From Gammaproteobacteria bacterium (GTDB taxonomy: Bacteria; Pseudomonadota; Gammaproteobacteria; Enterobacterales; Psychrobiaceae): a DNA stretch of 64,000 nt. The DNA is taken from contig JABSRT010000021.1 of NCBI GenBank assembly GCA_013214945.1, forward strand, positions 1-64,000. Direction: 5' to 3'. Under the pieces are notes generated by a model. That model made no database searches. It was not told the DNA's origin and saw only the letters and a program-made list of their open reading frames with translations. Below are positions 28,801 through 35,633 of this stretch, in pieces. The stretch's first letter is position 1, and each line of letters begins with the position of its first letter. A program made the translations under genes and the position numbers.

Positions 28801-29461
28801 ACAGCAAGTCAGCAAGTTGCTGGAAGATTCTGTATACGACGAGTCTTGGTGCGACGTATTGTGCAAGTTGGTTAATGATGTGCTCGATGCCAATTTAGCG
28901 GATAATTTATCGCTGCGTGGGTTAACTAATCGCAATAAATTGGTTGAAATGGAATTTTTTATTCCACTGGCGGCTTTTAATAGCCAAGATCTTAATCGGT
29001 TATTGGCGAAACATGATCCGCTGTCTAAACTTGCGCCGCCGTTAGGGTTTGGTCAAGTGCAGGGCATGTTAAAAGGCTTTATCGATTTAGTGTTTGTTGA
29101 TCAAGGGCGCTACTACGTGGTCGATTACAAGTCGAATCATATGGGCGACCAGCTCAGTGACTATGATCAACCGCAACTGGCGCAAATGATGATCGATCAC
29201 CGCTACGATTTTCAATATCAGCTTTACAGCTTAGCCTTGCACCGATTGCTCGCCACCCGAATACCAGATTATGATTTTGAGCAGCATTTTGGCGGCGTTT
29301 ATTATTTATTTTTACGGGGGATTGATGCCAGCGCAAGTACTGATTCCGCTGCTAATGCCAGTACTGATAACAGTGATTCTAACTTTGGCATTTTCCATAA
29401 CCGCCCCAGCCAAGACTTTATCACGCAACTAGACACCCTCTTTTCTGACGGAGCAACCTGA
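25817..29461 (+). CDS. recB: Exodeoxyribonuclease V beta chain RecB
   Basis: The 3'-5' helicase and nuclease subunit of RecBCD, which loads RecA after Chi. ATG 25817 is preferred over upstream TTG/GTG codons because AGAGGAG sits seven bases ahead; this gives 1214 residues. Walker A is EASAGTGKTFTIAGLYLR, motif II IDEFQDTD, motif IV/V HKSKGLEYPLVFLP, and motif VI LLYVAMTRA. The C-terminal nuclease domain shows GTFLHTLFEEI and KGFIDLVF.....YYVVDYKSN, with the Asp and the DYK-type catalytic residues present. It overlaps recC by eight bases and recD by one (TGATG), so the three are translationally coupled. Confidence 0.96.
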   Translation: MTNSDSQNSAAAAVQPLNVMTLPLHGERLIEASAGTGKTFTIAGLYLRLLLGHGENGTAHANPLRVDQILVVTFTDAATGELRERIRRRIVEARHAFLTGHSKDPIVGPLVAQHSDHSACARVLLQALRQMDEAAIFTIHGFCQRMLKQHAFESGSYFETEFVTDQSNLRLLAIEDFWREHFYAMDSHLDLTLAKLVKTYWQQPSDLLREISGYLTNPYLVIQAQGQDITLQQHTENIIGEIDQLKQAWLAVVDQVEPEILSKKIDKRSYSSKNLPAWLNEVTLWAQTPSDDLVVSEKLVRFSQTSLSDKTKDGPVPSLEIFTTIEQFLSQSLTIKDTILAKAIVYVRQHITREKQLQSLLSFDDLLSGLSLALDNQPTSVLAQRIRAQYPLAMIDEFQDTDLMQYQIFNTIYGGQTTSGLLMIGDPKQAIYGFRGADIFTYISARRAVAAHYTLDTNYRSSIEMVAGVNAIFTRHDAPFIYRDDIGFYPVKDCGKTIDLTLDGQPCGAITNWLMPSDTTVSKADYLQTMAYACATEINHLLTKGQQGQALIAGKAVQAKDIAILVRTGAEARLVKEQLELQGISSVYLSNRDSVFNARVGQDIWRMLMACLEPTNAERLRSALASSMLDHNAKQLDAFNNDEQLWQQAVDDFCRFAQRWQDVGVLAMLRELIHHYNVPARLLAQPGGERQLTDILHLSEVLQQQSLEMEGEHALTHWLSDKVNNPSQEDQEQQLRLESDRDLVQIVTIHKSKGLEYPLVFLPFICNFRKETQAVYHQDNQTIVDLSMAKDSLEKADHERLAEDLRLLYVAMTRAVSHCWLGMAPLKSGRATKEAKTDLHFSAIGHLLFGGEVATSTQLTEQLQQLDRDFSMINTIAPPSEALPPLVVTDTDQTILPARTFNGAIENNYWITSYSALSRSNHSKQRVSVDATVEQFNIDWEASEDALNQSIAAAEQAENAEPSIFNFPRGADPGTFLHTLFEEIDFSSIDPTSLQQQVSKLLEDSVYDESWCDVLCKLVNDVLDANLADNLSLRGLTNRNKLVEMEFFIPLAAFNSQDLNRLLAKHDPLSKLAPPLGFGQVQGMLKGFIDLVFVDQGRYYVVDYKSNHMGDQLSDYDQPQLAQMMIDHRYDFQYQLYSLALHRLLATRIPDYDFEQHFGGVYYLFLRGIDASASTDSAANASTDNSDSNFGIFHNRPSQDFITQLDTLFSDGAT

Positions 29462-31620
29462 TGGACAACTTTTCATTGTCGACAGTCTTAACCGGGTTAG
29501 CGCAGTTAAGTAATGATCGAAAAATACGACCGCTAGATTATCAATTTGCGCGGTTTATCAGCGGGTTTGAGCCCGAGCCCTTAGTGGTGCTAGCCGCAGC
29601 CTTGGCCAGTTATCATTCCGGCCAAGGCGATGTTTGCCTGTGGTTAAACCGCCTAGGCCAGTCACCCTTGTTTGGTTTAAGCCATTATGAGCAAGGGCAG
29701 TACTTACCCGACGTGCAACTTAATAAGGCTAATTTGGCGTTATTAACAACGCAGCTCAAGCAAAGTAAAGTGCAGGGCACCAATGCGCCATTAGTCTTGG
29801 ACAATGGCCGGTTGTATCTCCAGCGGTTTTGGGTTTATGAGCAACAAATTAGCGCCTTTTTACATGCGCGCAGTGCCAGCGGTGACATCGCTGATATCGA
29901 TCAAATCATTGGTCATTTATTTCAGCCCGACTATGGCTTTATTTGGTCAAAATTAACGGCGTTACGCGAAAAATCAAACGATACTCATTTGTCGCCAGCG
30001 CAGTTACGAACTTTTTGTGATGATTTTTTTAATTTACGCCCCGATGTAACCCTAGACACCAGCGCCATAGAGCAAGTGCTTATTAGCGCGACAGGCACTG
30101 AACATATCAAGCAGGCGCATCAGTTAATTGCGCCCGAGCATTGCATTAACTGGCAACAAATCGCGGTAGCTATTGCCAGTCGCCAGTCTTTCTCTGTTAT
30201 TTCTGGTGGCCCGGGCACGGGTAAAACCACCACGGTCACTAAATTGTTGGCGTTATTGGTTGAGCAGCATGCAAGTCAATTTTCCTGTGAACCAGTTAGT
30301 GACAGCCAGCACCCAGATAAACAGGCACAGCCAAATGCCCCTGTCACTCAGTTAAAAATAGAGCTGGTGGCACCAACCGGTAAAGCGGCAGCACGTTTAA
30401 CCGAGTCGATCACCAATGCGTTAACCACGCTAGCGGTTGCGCCGCACATTAAAGCGCAAATCCCGAGTCAGGCCAGTACCATTCATCGGTTATTAGGGGT
30501 AATTCCCAAGCGGCAAGAGTTTAAACATAACCGCGACAACCCGTTGCATCTTGATGTGCTCATTGTTGATGAAGCCTCAATGGTCGATATTAGTTTAATG
30601 GCCAATTTACTGAGCGCAGTGCCACCGCACAGCAAGTTGATTTTACTTGGCGATAAAGACCAGCTGGCCTCAGTTGAAGCTGGCGCGGTGTTTGCTGATA
30701 TCTGTCAGGGGCTAGCGCAAGGGCCAAGTTATGGCACCGCGTTTAACCAATGGTTAACCAAGCTGTTTGGTTATAATGTCGCGCAATTAGCAACGCCCTT
30801 AGTCAAAGAGCGCAGCGTAATTAGTGACAGCTTATGTTTACTGCAAAAAAGTTATCGTTTTGGTCAGCACTCTGGCATTGGTCAATTGGCGAAAGCGGTT
30901 AATCACGGCGACTTAAATCAGCTTAAACAAGTGTGGCAGCACGGTTACACCGACATATGCTTATACACGGGTGGTGACAAAAGCTTAGGCGAGCTCACGC
31001 AATTGGTGGTCAATGGCTATCAGGCCTATTTACAAGCGTCAGCACAGGTTGAAAGCTTGGCCGATGTCGTGCAAGTGCTCAATCTCTTTAATAAATTTCA
31101 ACTGTTATCGCCGTTACGCCAAGGCAACGTTGGCATTGATGCCCTTAATGAGCAAATCGAAGCTAAATTATCACAACATCGATTTATTGAACTGAGTCAA
31201 GGTAGCTGGTATGTCGGGCGGCCAGTAATGGTTCAACAAAATGATTACCAGCAACAGCTGTTTAATGGCGATGTTGGCATTGTGTTACCCGATATTGATA
31301 ACCCACAAAGTAGTCAATTACGGGTGTATTTTAAAATGGCCGATGGTCAAATAAAGTCATTTTTACCGAGCCGATTACCACAAGTTGATACCGTGTATGC
31401 AATGACAATTCATAAATCACAGGGATCGGAATTTGACCATGTGGTGATGGTGTTGCCAGCAACGTGGTCGCCATTATTAACCAAAGAGCTAGTTTACACC
31501 GGGATCACTCGTGCTAAAACAACGTTTGACTTGTTTTCACCTATTGCGGTGCTTAAGAAGTCGACGGTCAGTTTTACTGAGCGTAGCAGTGGTTTAGCGA
31601 CACTTCTAAAAACGGTTTAA
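29461..31620 (+). CDS. recD: Exodeoxyribonuclease V alpha chain RecD
   Basis: The 5'-3' helicase of RecBCD. It has 719 residues, somewhat longer than E. coli RecD (about 608); the extra length is partly an insert after Walker A, a Gln/Pro-rich linker near residues 275-295. Walker A is VISGGPGTGKTTTVTKLL, motif II LIVDEASMVD, motif III LLGDKDQLASVEAGAVFAD, and motif V/VI AMTIHKSQGSEFDHV and LVYTGITRAK. The start codon shares its A with the recB stop (TGATG). Confidence 0.95.
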   Translation: MDNFSLSTVLTGLAQLSNDRKIRPLDYQFARFISGFEPEPLVVLAAALASYHSGQGDVCLWLNRLGQSPLFGLSHYEQGQYLPDVQLNKANLALLTTQLKQSKVQGTNAPLVLDNGRLYLQRFWVYEQQISAFLHARSASGDIADIDQIIGHLFQPDYGFIWSKLTALREKSNDTHLSPAQLRTFCDDFFNLRPDVTLDTSAIEQVLISATGTEHIKQAHQLIAPEHCINWQQIAVAIASRQSFSVISGGPGTGKTTTVTKLLALLVEQHASQFSCEPVSDSQHPDKQAQPNAPVTQLKIELVAPTGKAAARLTESITNALTTLAVAPHIKAQIPSQASTIHRLLGVIPKRQEFKHNRDNPLHLDVLIVDEASMVDISLMANLLSAVPPHSKLILLGDKDQLASVEAGAVFADICQGLAQGPSYGTAFNQWLTKLFGYNVAQLATPLVKERSVISDSLCLLQKSYRFGQHSGIGQLAKAVNHGDLNQLKQVWQHGYTDICLYTGGDKSLGELTQLVVNGYQAYLQASAQVESLADVVQVLNLFNKFQLLSPLRQGNVGIDALNEQIEAKLSQHRFIELSQGSWYVGRPVMVQQNDYQQQLFNGDVGIVLPDIDNPQSSQLRVYFKMADGQIKSFLPSRLPQVDTVYAMTIHKSQGSEFDHVVMVLPATWSPLLTKELVYTGITRAKTTFDLFSPIAVLKKSTVSFTERSSGLATLLKTV

Positions 31621-31699
31621 CCGCGCTATGAGTGTTGTTATACTCGAATCCAAGATTTTGAATTGAATTAAATTATATTAATTGTGTAGTGAGAAAAGA

Positions 31700-32353
31700 A
31701 TGTCATTTTTAACCAAATTAAGATGCCTATTTACCGCAGGGCAAGGCGTCACCGGCTCAAATGTGAGTGTAGAGGTCCTAGATAACCCAATTAATATGTT
31801 TGCTAAATGGTTTGAGCAAGCAAAAGACAGCGGCATCATTTTACCTGAATCGATGACAGTAGCGACTGCTACCGCCGATGGCCGTCCATCGGCGCGCGTC
31901 GTACTACTAAAATCATTTGATCAAGACGGCTTTGTATTTTTTACTAACTACAATAGCCGCAAAGGGGGCGAACTTGCCCAGAACCCTCATGCAGCAATCG
32001 TTTTTCATTGGAATATCTTACAACGCCAAGTACGCATCGAAGGGGCAATTGAAAAGGTAAGCGAGCAAGAATCTTTGGCTTATTTTCATTCGCGCCCGCG
32101 CGGCAGTCAAATTGGTGCGTGGGCATCACATCAAAGTCAGGTTATTGAGAGCCGTGAAACGTTAGCGGCAACGGTTAAGCAATTAGAGCAACAGTATGCC
32201 GGACAAGAAATTCCACTACCGCCTTTTTGGGGTGGTTTTCGGGTGAAGCCTAGCCATATTGAATTGTGGCAAGGGCGTTCTGATCGTTTGCATGATCGTT
32301 ATAGCTTTAACGCCAGCTCTACAGGCTGGCAACGTGAATTATTGGCGCCTTAA
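31700..32353 (+). CDS. pdxH: Pyridoxamine 5'-phosphate oxidase
   Basis: FMN enzyme that oxidises pyridoxine or pyridoxamine 5'-phosphate to pyridoxal 5'-phosphate. The ATG at 31700 gives 217 residues, the family length; an upstream in-frame TTG at 31682 would cover the AGTGAGAAAAGA ribosome site and is unlikely. Motifs: MTVATATADGRPSARVVLLKSFDQDGFVFFTNY, then SRKGGELA, and the C-terminal FWGGFRVKPSHIELWQGRSDRLHDR that binds substrate and FMN. The N-terminus is unusual, lacking the charged RREY.GLR start of E. coli PdxH. Likely co-transcribed with the next gene. Confidence 0.92.
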   Translation: MSFLTKLRCLFTAGQGVTGSNVSVEVLDNPINMFAKWFEQAKDSGIILPESMTVATATADGRPSARVVLLKSFDQDGFVFFTNYNSRKGGELAQNPHAAIVFHWNILQRQVRIEGAIEKVSEQESLAYFHSRPRGSQIGAWASHQSQVIESRETLAATVKQLEQQYAGQEIPLPPFWGGFRVKPSHIELWQGRSDRLHDRYSFNASSTGWQRELLAP

Positions 32354-32392
32354 TTAGCTGCCATTGATCTCACTAACAAGAGGATAAGACAG

Positions 32393-32854
32393 ATGTTAGA
32401 TAAATTACAACATAAGATACCGCCGCCGGTTTGGGGCCTATTTTTTGCTGGCATGATGTACTTAGTCGCCCAGTGGTTGCCGTTAATCAGTTGGTCAACC
32501 CAATTGGCTACCATCAGTTTTATCATTTTGGCAGGGGTGGGCATGAGCATCGATCTCTATGCGGTTGGCGGATTTTTTAAAGCTAAAACCACAATTAATC
32601 CTTTAAGCCTAGGTGCTTCGACCTTAATTACACATGGCTTATACCAATACAGTCGTAATCCGATGTATTTAGGCATGTTATTTATCTTAAGCGGTTGGGC
32701 TTGTTATTTAGGCGCTTTGTCGGCGTTATTAATCCTACCCTTGTTTGTGCTGGTTATTAATCAATTACAAATAAAACCAGAAGAAGTTAAATTACAGCAG
32801 TTGTTTGGCCAAGAATATCTGCAATACTGCGACAAAGTACGGCGCTGGTTATAG
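32393..32854 (+). CDS. ICMT/PEMT-type membrane methyltransferase family protein
   Basis: A 153-residue integral membrane protein with about four hydrophobic segments. The C-terminal half has the isoprenylcysteine carboxyl methyltransferase-like signature, GLYQYSRNPMYLGM, and the closing pattern EEVKLQQLFGQEYLQYCDKVRRWL. Bacterial relatives bind SAM at the membrane, but substrates are mostly unknown. It starts 40 bases after pdxH with an AAGAGGA ribosome site. No role in B6 metabolism is implied by the neighbourhood alone. Confidence 0.8.
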   Translation: MLDKLQHKIPPPVWGLFFAGMMYLVAQWLPLISWSTQLATISFIILAGVGMSIDLYAVGGFFKAKTTINPLSLGASTLITHGLYQYSRNPMYLGMLFILSGWACYLGALSALLILPLFVLVINQLQIKPEEVKLQQLFGQEYLQYCDKVRRWL

Positions 32855-32932
32855 CAATAGGGCAGTTTAGACTGTTTTTTGAACTTGATTGAGCAAAAAA
32901 TATTCGAGCAGTAATTTTTTATCAAACAGGGC

Positions 32933-32961
32933 TTTACAAGCGCGGCATAAGTCCCTATTAT
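32933..32961 (+). promoter_or_regulatory. tRNA-Ser promoter
   Basis: TTTACA (32933-32938) and TATTAT (32956-32961) with an ideal 17-base spacer, 16 bases before the mature tRNA 5' end. Confidence 0.75.
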
Positions 32962-32977
32962 TCGCTTCGACTTCAGT

Positions 32978-33068
32978 GGAGAGATGGCAGAGTGGTCGAA
33001 TGCACCGGTCTTGAAAACCGGCATGGGTTTATAGCCCATCTAGGGTTCAAATCCCTATCTCTCCGCCA
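32978..33068 (+). tRNA. serT: tRNA-Ser (anticodon TGA, reads UCA)
   Basis: A class II tRNA of 91 bases with an encoded CCA end (33066-33068). The acceptor stem GGAGAGA pairs with TCTCTCC. The anticodon stem CCGGT/ACCGG holds the loop CTTGAAA with the TGA anticodon at 33012-33014, and a long variable arm (ATGGG...CCCAT) is typical of tRNA-Ser. A terminator follows at once. Its 3' end is repeated in degenerate form at 33121-33188 and 38463-38486, marking it as the insertion target of the downstream island. Confidence 0.97.
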
Positions 33069-33076
33069 CTATTTAG

Positions 33077-33113
33077 AAAAGCCCGTTAAATCGAAAGATT
33101 TAACGGGCTTTTT
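33077..33113 (+). terminator. Rho-independent terminator of tRNA-Ser
   Basis: A stem of about 14 bp (GCCCGTTAAATC/GATTTAACGGGC plus A-T pairs) with a GAAA tetraloop and a T-run. A very strong terminator nine bases after the CCA end. Confidence 0.95.
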
Positions 33114-33120
33114 GCTTTTC

Positions 33121-33188
33121 AGAGAAAAACTTCGGGTTTATAGCTGTACTACAAAGTCAGGGGGCAAATATCTATGTCTCCGCCACTA
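33121..33188 (+). pseudogene. Degenerate tRNA-Ser 3'-half copy
   Basis: This stretch aligns with the 3' half of the tRNA-Ser upstream: gGGTTTATAGC of the variable arm, then a CAAATnnCTAT block and TCTCCGCCACTA, matching TCTCCGCCACTA at 33059-33070. A few substitutions and a small insertion break the T arm, so it cannot be a working tRNA. It looks like the 3' tRNA fragment carried or left by an integrative element. Confidence 0.75.
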
Positions 33189-33674
33189 AATACAGGCTAA
33201 TTATCTAGGTGATAAAATCTTTTTATTTTCAATTCTATTATTATGTGTGTCCCATCTTTGCACTCAGAACATGAATTCGGGAGCTGTTTTAACGCTGGAA
33301 GTTCAGTGTTTTTGCCGCGACATTCCCGAATGCAACATCGAGCAGTTGTCACTCAGTGTTATGATCTGCTGTTGATATTCTGATGTATTCGATATTTTCT
33401 GACATGACTAGTATCGTATATTTTAAGTCTAAGATGTCCAATATAACTGGTCATTTTAAAAGCAGTAGGGTCTAAATAGGCACTTATTTCAGGCTTCGCA
33501 GCCGTTTATTTTGGCTGTACTTAAAACATGCATTGATGATTCGTTTAGTCGTTACGGCTCAAAGAAAAAGTTTGTCTGTGTACATGGAAGATACTATGAA
33601 GGAAATTTATTACCTCAGTTACAAGGTATTAGAATAAGTGTTTTTATTTGCTTGATGGAAATGTTAAATCACGT
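33189..33674. other. Island segment without a supported gene
   Basis: An AT-rich stretch. One frame (33511-33711) could encode 66 residues but has no ribosome site, no recognisable motif and runs through the terminator at its end, so I do not call it. An 8-bp inverted repeat (ATTCGGGA/TCCCGAAT) with arms about 50 bases apart lies near 33274-33335. It is probably decayed mobile DNA. Confidence 0.5.
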
Positions 33675-33704
33675 AAACAGCTTGGGAATTAACCCAAGCT
33701 GTTT
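33675..33704 (-). terminator. Terminator-like 12-bp hairpin after the micro-genes
   Basis: AAACAGCTTGGG (33675-33686) and CCCAAGCTGTTT (33693-33704) form a perfect 12-bp stem with a six-base loop, beginning seven bases after the stop of the acidic micro-gene. The T tail is short on both strands, so it may work in either direction. Confidence 0.75.
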
Positions 33705-33711
33705 ATTATAA

Positions 33712-33843
33712 TTAATCCAAATAATCATCATTGTTTGGATTATGGGTATCAGCCCAATCATCCATATCAGCATCATTATTTGGATTGTTAATATCAGACC
33801 AGAGATCTAACTCTTCATCTGACATATCCGATGAATCTGGCAT
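33712..33843 (-). CDS. Acidic 43-residue micro-protein with a duplicated NPNND motif
   Basis: The ATG at 33841-33843 has a perfect AAGGAG six bases ahead, so this start is preferred to the longer open frame above it. The product (MPDSSDMSDEELDLWSDINN...) has no Lys or Arg and is about one-third Asp/Glu. Two copies of the pattern W-[SA]-D-x-x-N-P-N-N-D follow each other. From memory, short NPNN-containing repeats occur in many small uncharacterised bacterial proteins, but I cannot name a family. It is the second gene of a two-gene unit: the stop codon of the upstream basic gene lies inside its ribosome site. Confidence 0.72.
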   Translation of the reverse strand: MPDSSDMSDEELDLWSDINNPNNDADMDDWADTHNPNNDDYLD

Positions 33844-33853
33844 AAAATGCTCC

Positions 33854-33985
33854 TTACTTTCCTTTAGACGGATTATTTCCACGGCCTTTACCTGACGGTT
33901 TCCCTGTAGTGCTAGGACCGTTTGGTGGGCGAACTGTGCCTGAAGGAGTTGCAGCAACGGTTTGTGTAGTAGTTCTTTTAGACAT
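33854..33985 (-). CDS. Basic 43-residue Thr/Pro/Gly-rich micro-protein
   Basis: ATG at 33983-33985 with AAGGAAAT as ribosome site. The 43-residue product (MSKRTTTQTVAATPSGTV...) has no Asp or Glu, about eight Lys/Arg, and a Pro/Gly/Ser/Asn-rich second half (GPSTTGKPSGKGRGNNP). It is predicted disordered, with no signal peptide or membrane helix. It is exactly as long as the acidic protein encoded ten bases downstream, and opposite in charge. Together they form an operon divergent from the unknown gene at 34097. Function unknown; a binding pair, a toxin with neutraliser, or a peptide with partner are possible. Confidence 0.7.
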   Translation of the reverse strand: MSKRTTTQTVAATPSGTVRPPNGPSTTGKPSGKGRGNNPSKGK

Positions 33986-34055
33986 GGTATTTCCTTATTT
34001 TAAAGTTAGAATTTTCCCTTCTTGCTGGGATATGCATACAATAACAAAGGGATAG

Positions 34056-34071
34056 GGGACAACCCGGGACA
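34056..34071. promoter_or_regulatory. GGGACA direct repeat in the divergent promoter region
   Basis: GGGACA occurs at 34056-34061 and again at 34066-34071, ten bases apart, one helical turn. It sits in the 111-base gap between the divergent micro-gene pair and the unknown gene. AAAGGGAT also occurs twice (34046-34053, 34083-34090). This spacing is what a regulator binding one face of DNA would use. No clear promoter boxes were found. Confidence 0.35.
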
Positions 34072-34096
34072 GAATTACTATTAAAGGGATTAATTT

Positions 34097-34945
34097 GTGG
34101 ATTATTTTAAAGAATTAGAGATCAGACGAATAAAAGAGCTGCAGCAATCGATTAAGCAAACAATTGCACTACTTGGTTGGAGTATGAAAGATTTTGTAGG
34201 TAAATACATGATTGATACCCATGACTCCGTTGACGAAGAAGATATTAATCAGTTCTATGAGACGGTGCGTAAGCAAATGGAACGTGATTCTACGAAGGAA
34301 GAGTTATTAGTCAAATATCATTCATTTTTATTTGCCACCGATGAATATAAGGTACTGCGAACAATGTCGGATAACTCTGCAAACACAAGTAGTTACCCAT
34401 TGATGAATATTTCTGAAATTACGTATGAACTACCTTCTGATAGGTCACAGCAGCTGGAGGAGGATAAAGTGTTAAGCATGGCCATTTCGCACGCTGAGAG
34501 AATGGGAGATTGTTGGGACTTTACTTTAATAAAGAATGAGTTGGCGATTAAAGATTCGATAACTGAATATGAAGAACCATTTTATGTGGTTATTTATCAA
34601 TGCGATTTTGGTTTTAATGGTGGTAGTGGTTGTTACGGTGTTGGAGTAATTGAAATTTGGTCTAGATATAGTGGCTTTGGAGATTTTTTCATTGCTGATA
34701 AAAAATGTGAGATTGACTGCGGAGGTGGTAGGTTTTCTCATGTGGTTGCAATGAAAAAAGGTGAGCTTATTATAGTGGTCAAAGACTTTGATTCACTAGA
34801 CCCTCAGCCTATACAAACTCTTTTTGCTAAAATTGTTTTATCCAGATATCTAAATAATTCAAATGTATGGCAAGTTAAGAGTAAAGAATATATTCATAAA
34901 GATTTAGAATTTGATCTTAGTAAATTGGAATCAGGCCGCACTTAA
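34097..34945 (+). CDS. Island protein of unknown function
   Basis: A 282-residue protein I do not recognise. It starts at GTG 34097 with AGGGAT seven bases ahead. Residues 1-75 are helical (RRIKELQQSIKQTIALLGWSMKDFVGKYM) and then LVKYHSFLFATDE; this looks like the small helical domain, reminiscent of a helix-turn-helix, that I recall at the N-terminus of some island proteins. Residues 160-250 are beta-rich with a Gly-rich run (FGFNGGSGCYGVGVIEIWSRYSGFGDFF) and CEIDCGGGRF. There is no signal peptide or membrane helix. It is divergent from the micro-gene pair and upstream of Septu, suggesting accessory or defence cargo. Confidence 0.7.
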   Translation: MDYFKELEIRRIKELQQSIKQTIALLGWSMKDFVGKYMIDTHDSVDEEDINQFYETVRKQMERDSTKEELLVKYHSFLFATDEYKVLRTMSDNSANTSSYPLMNISEITYELPSDRSQQLEEDKVLSMAISHAERMGDCWDFTLIKNELAIKDSITEYEEPFYVVIYQCDFGFNGGSGCYGVGVIEIWSRYSGFGDFFIADKKCEIDCGGGRFSHVVAMKKGELIIVVKDFDSLDPQPIQTLFAKIVLSRYLNNSNVWQVKSKEYIHKDLEFDLSKLESGRT

Positions 34946-35633
34946 TCCGTTTTATTCTGTAGCTAAGTGAGCATTGTCAGGGTTCGGATTCAGAAAACGA
35001 CCGCTATATTGCTTCATCATCATAATTATTAATCACTTTCAATCAACATGCCAGCAACAAAGATCGCTGACAATATCCATTGATAGACAAATAACGTGAT
35101 TATGAGCTTAGGTAATATTCTCACTGGCTTATAGTTGAGCGATTGAAAAATAAATAATTTTATAAATCCAGCTCCACATCAATGAACCATCGTCAAGCCA
35201 AAACATCATCCTCCACCATCACGGATCAAATCCATGATGTTTTGGCTTCCATCCACGTATTATTGATTGATATTTAAAATAATTGAATTGAATAGAATAT
35301 TTTTGGTTGTTTACTAACCGCTTAGGGGAGCAAAGCGACTTACAAAATATTATATGTTGCTTGTATTGCTCGCTTTATACCTAGTTATTACTTGTGTAAA
35401 TAACATAAAAAGAGAGATTTTATGTATCTGTAATTAATCCCGTACGTTGTAGACCTAAGTAACAATATTCTAGCTGTGAAGTAAAGACTTATAGGTAGTA
35501 AAAAGATAAACTGTATATACATAGGTAAGTCGCGAAGGTACATACAAAATATGCCTTCTATTAAAAATAAGTGTTGAGCTAATTATTATGAGCAATGTAA
35601 TATTTAGTTTACCTTAAACAGTAGTAAAAAAAC
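34946..35633. other. 688-base gap before ptuA
   Basis: No credible gene on either strand. It holds the long inverted repeat at 35195-35248 and an AT-rich 380-base stretch before ptuA that should contain its promoter. I looked for a reverse transcriptase or retron-type gene, since PtuAB also occurs in some retrons, and saw none. Confidence 0.55.
35195..35248. repeat. 15-bp perfect inverted repeat with inner stem
   Basis: AAGCCAAAACATCAT (35195-35209) pairs perfectly with ATGATGTTTTGGCTT (35234-35248). Within the 24-base spacer, GGAT-CAA-ATCC (35223-35233) forms a second small stem stacked on the right arm. No T-run follows, so it is not a standard terminator. It could be a small RNA, a cruciform or recombination site, or a miniature element remnant. 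Confidence 0.7.

Noticed and set aside
33511-33711. A 66-residue open frame in the island
   Set aside because: No ribosome site, no motif, runs through the hairpin terminator of the micro-genes; likely chance.
33712-33957. An 81-residue version of the acidic micro-protein
   Set aside because: The extra N-terminal part overlaps the basic micro-gene in another frame and lacks a ribosome site, while the internal ATG has a perfect one.
35250-35633. A retron (reverse transcriptase plus PtuAB)
   Set aside because: PtuA/PtuB also serve as retron effectors, but there is no reverse transcriptase frame anywhere in the island and no recognisable msr-msd structure. The pair is called as stand-alone Septu.
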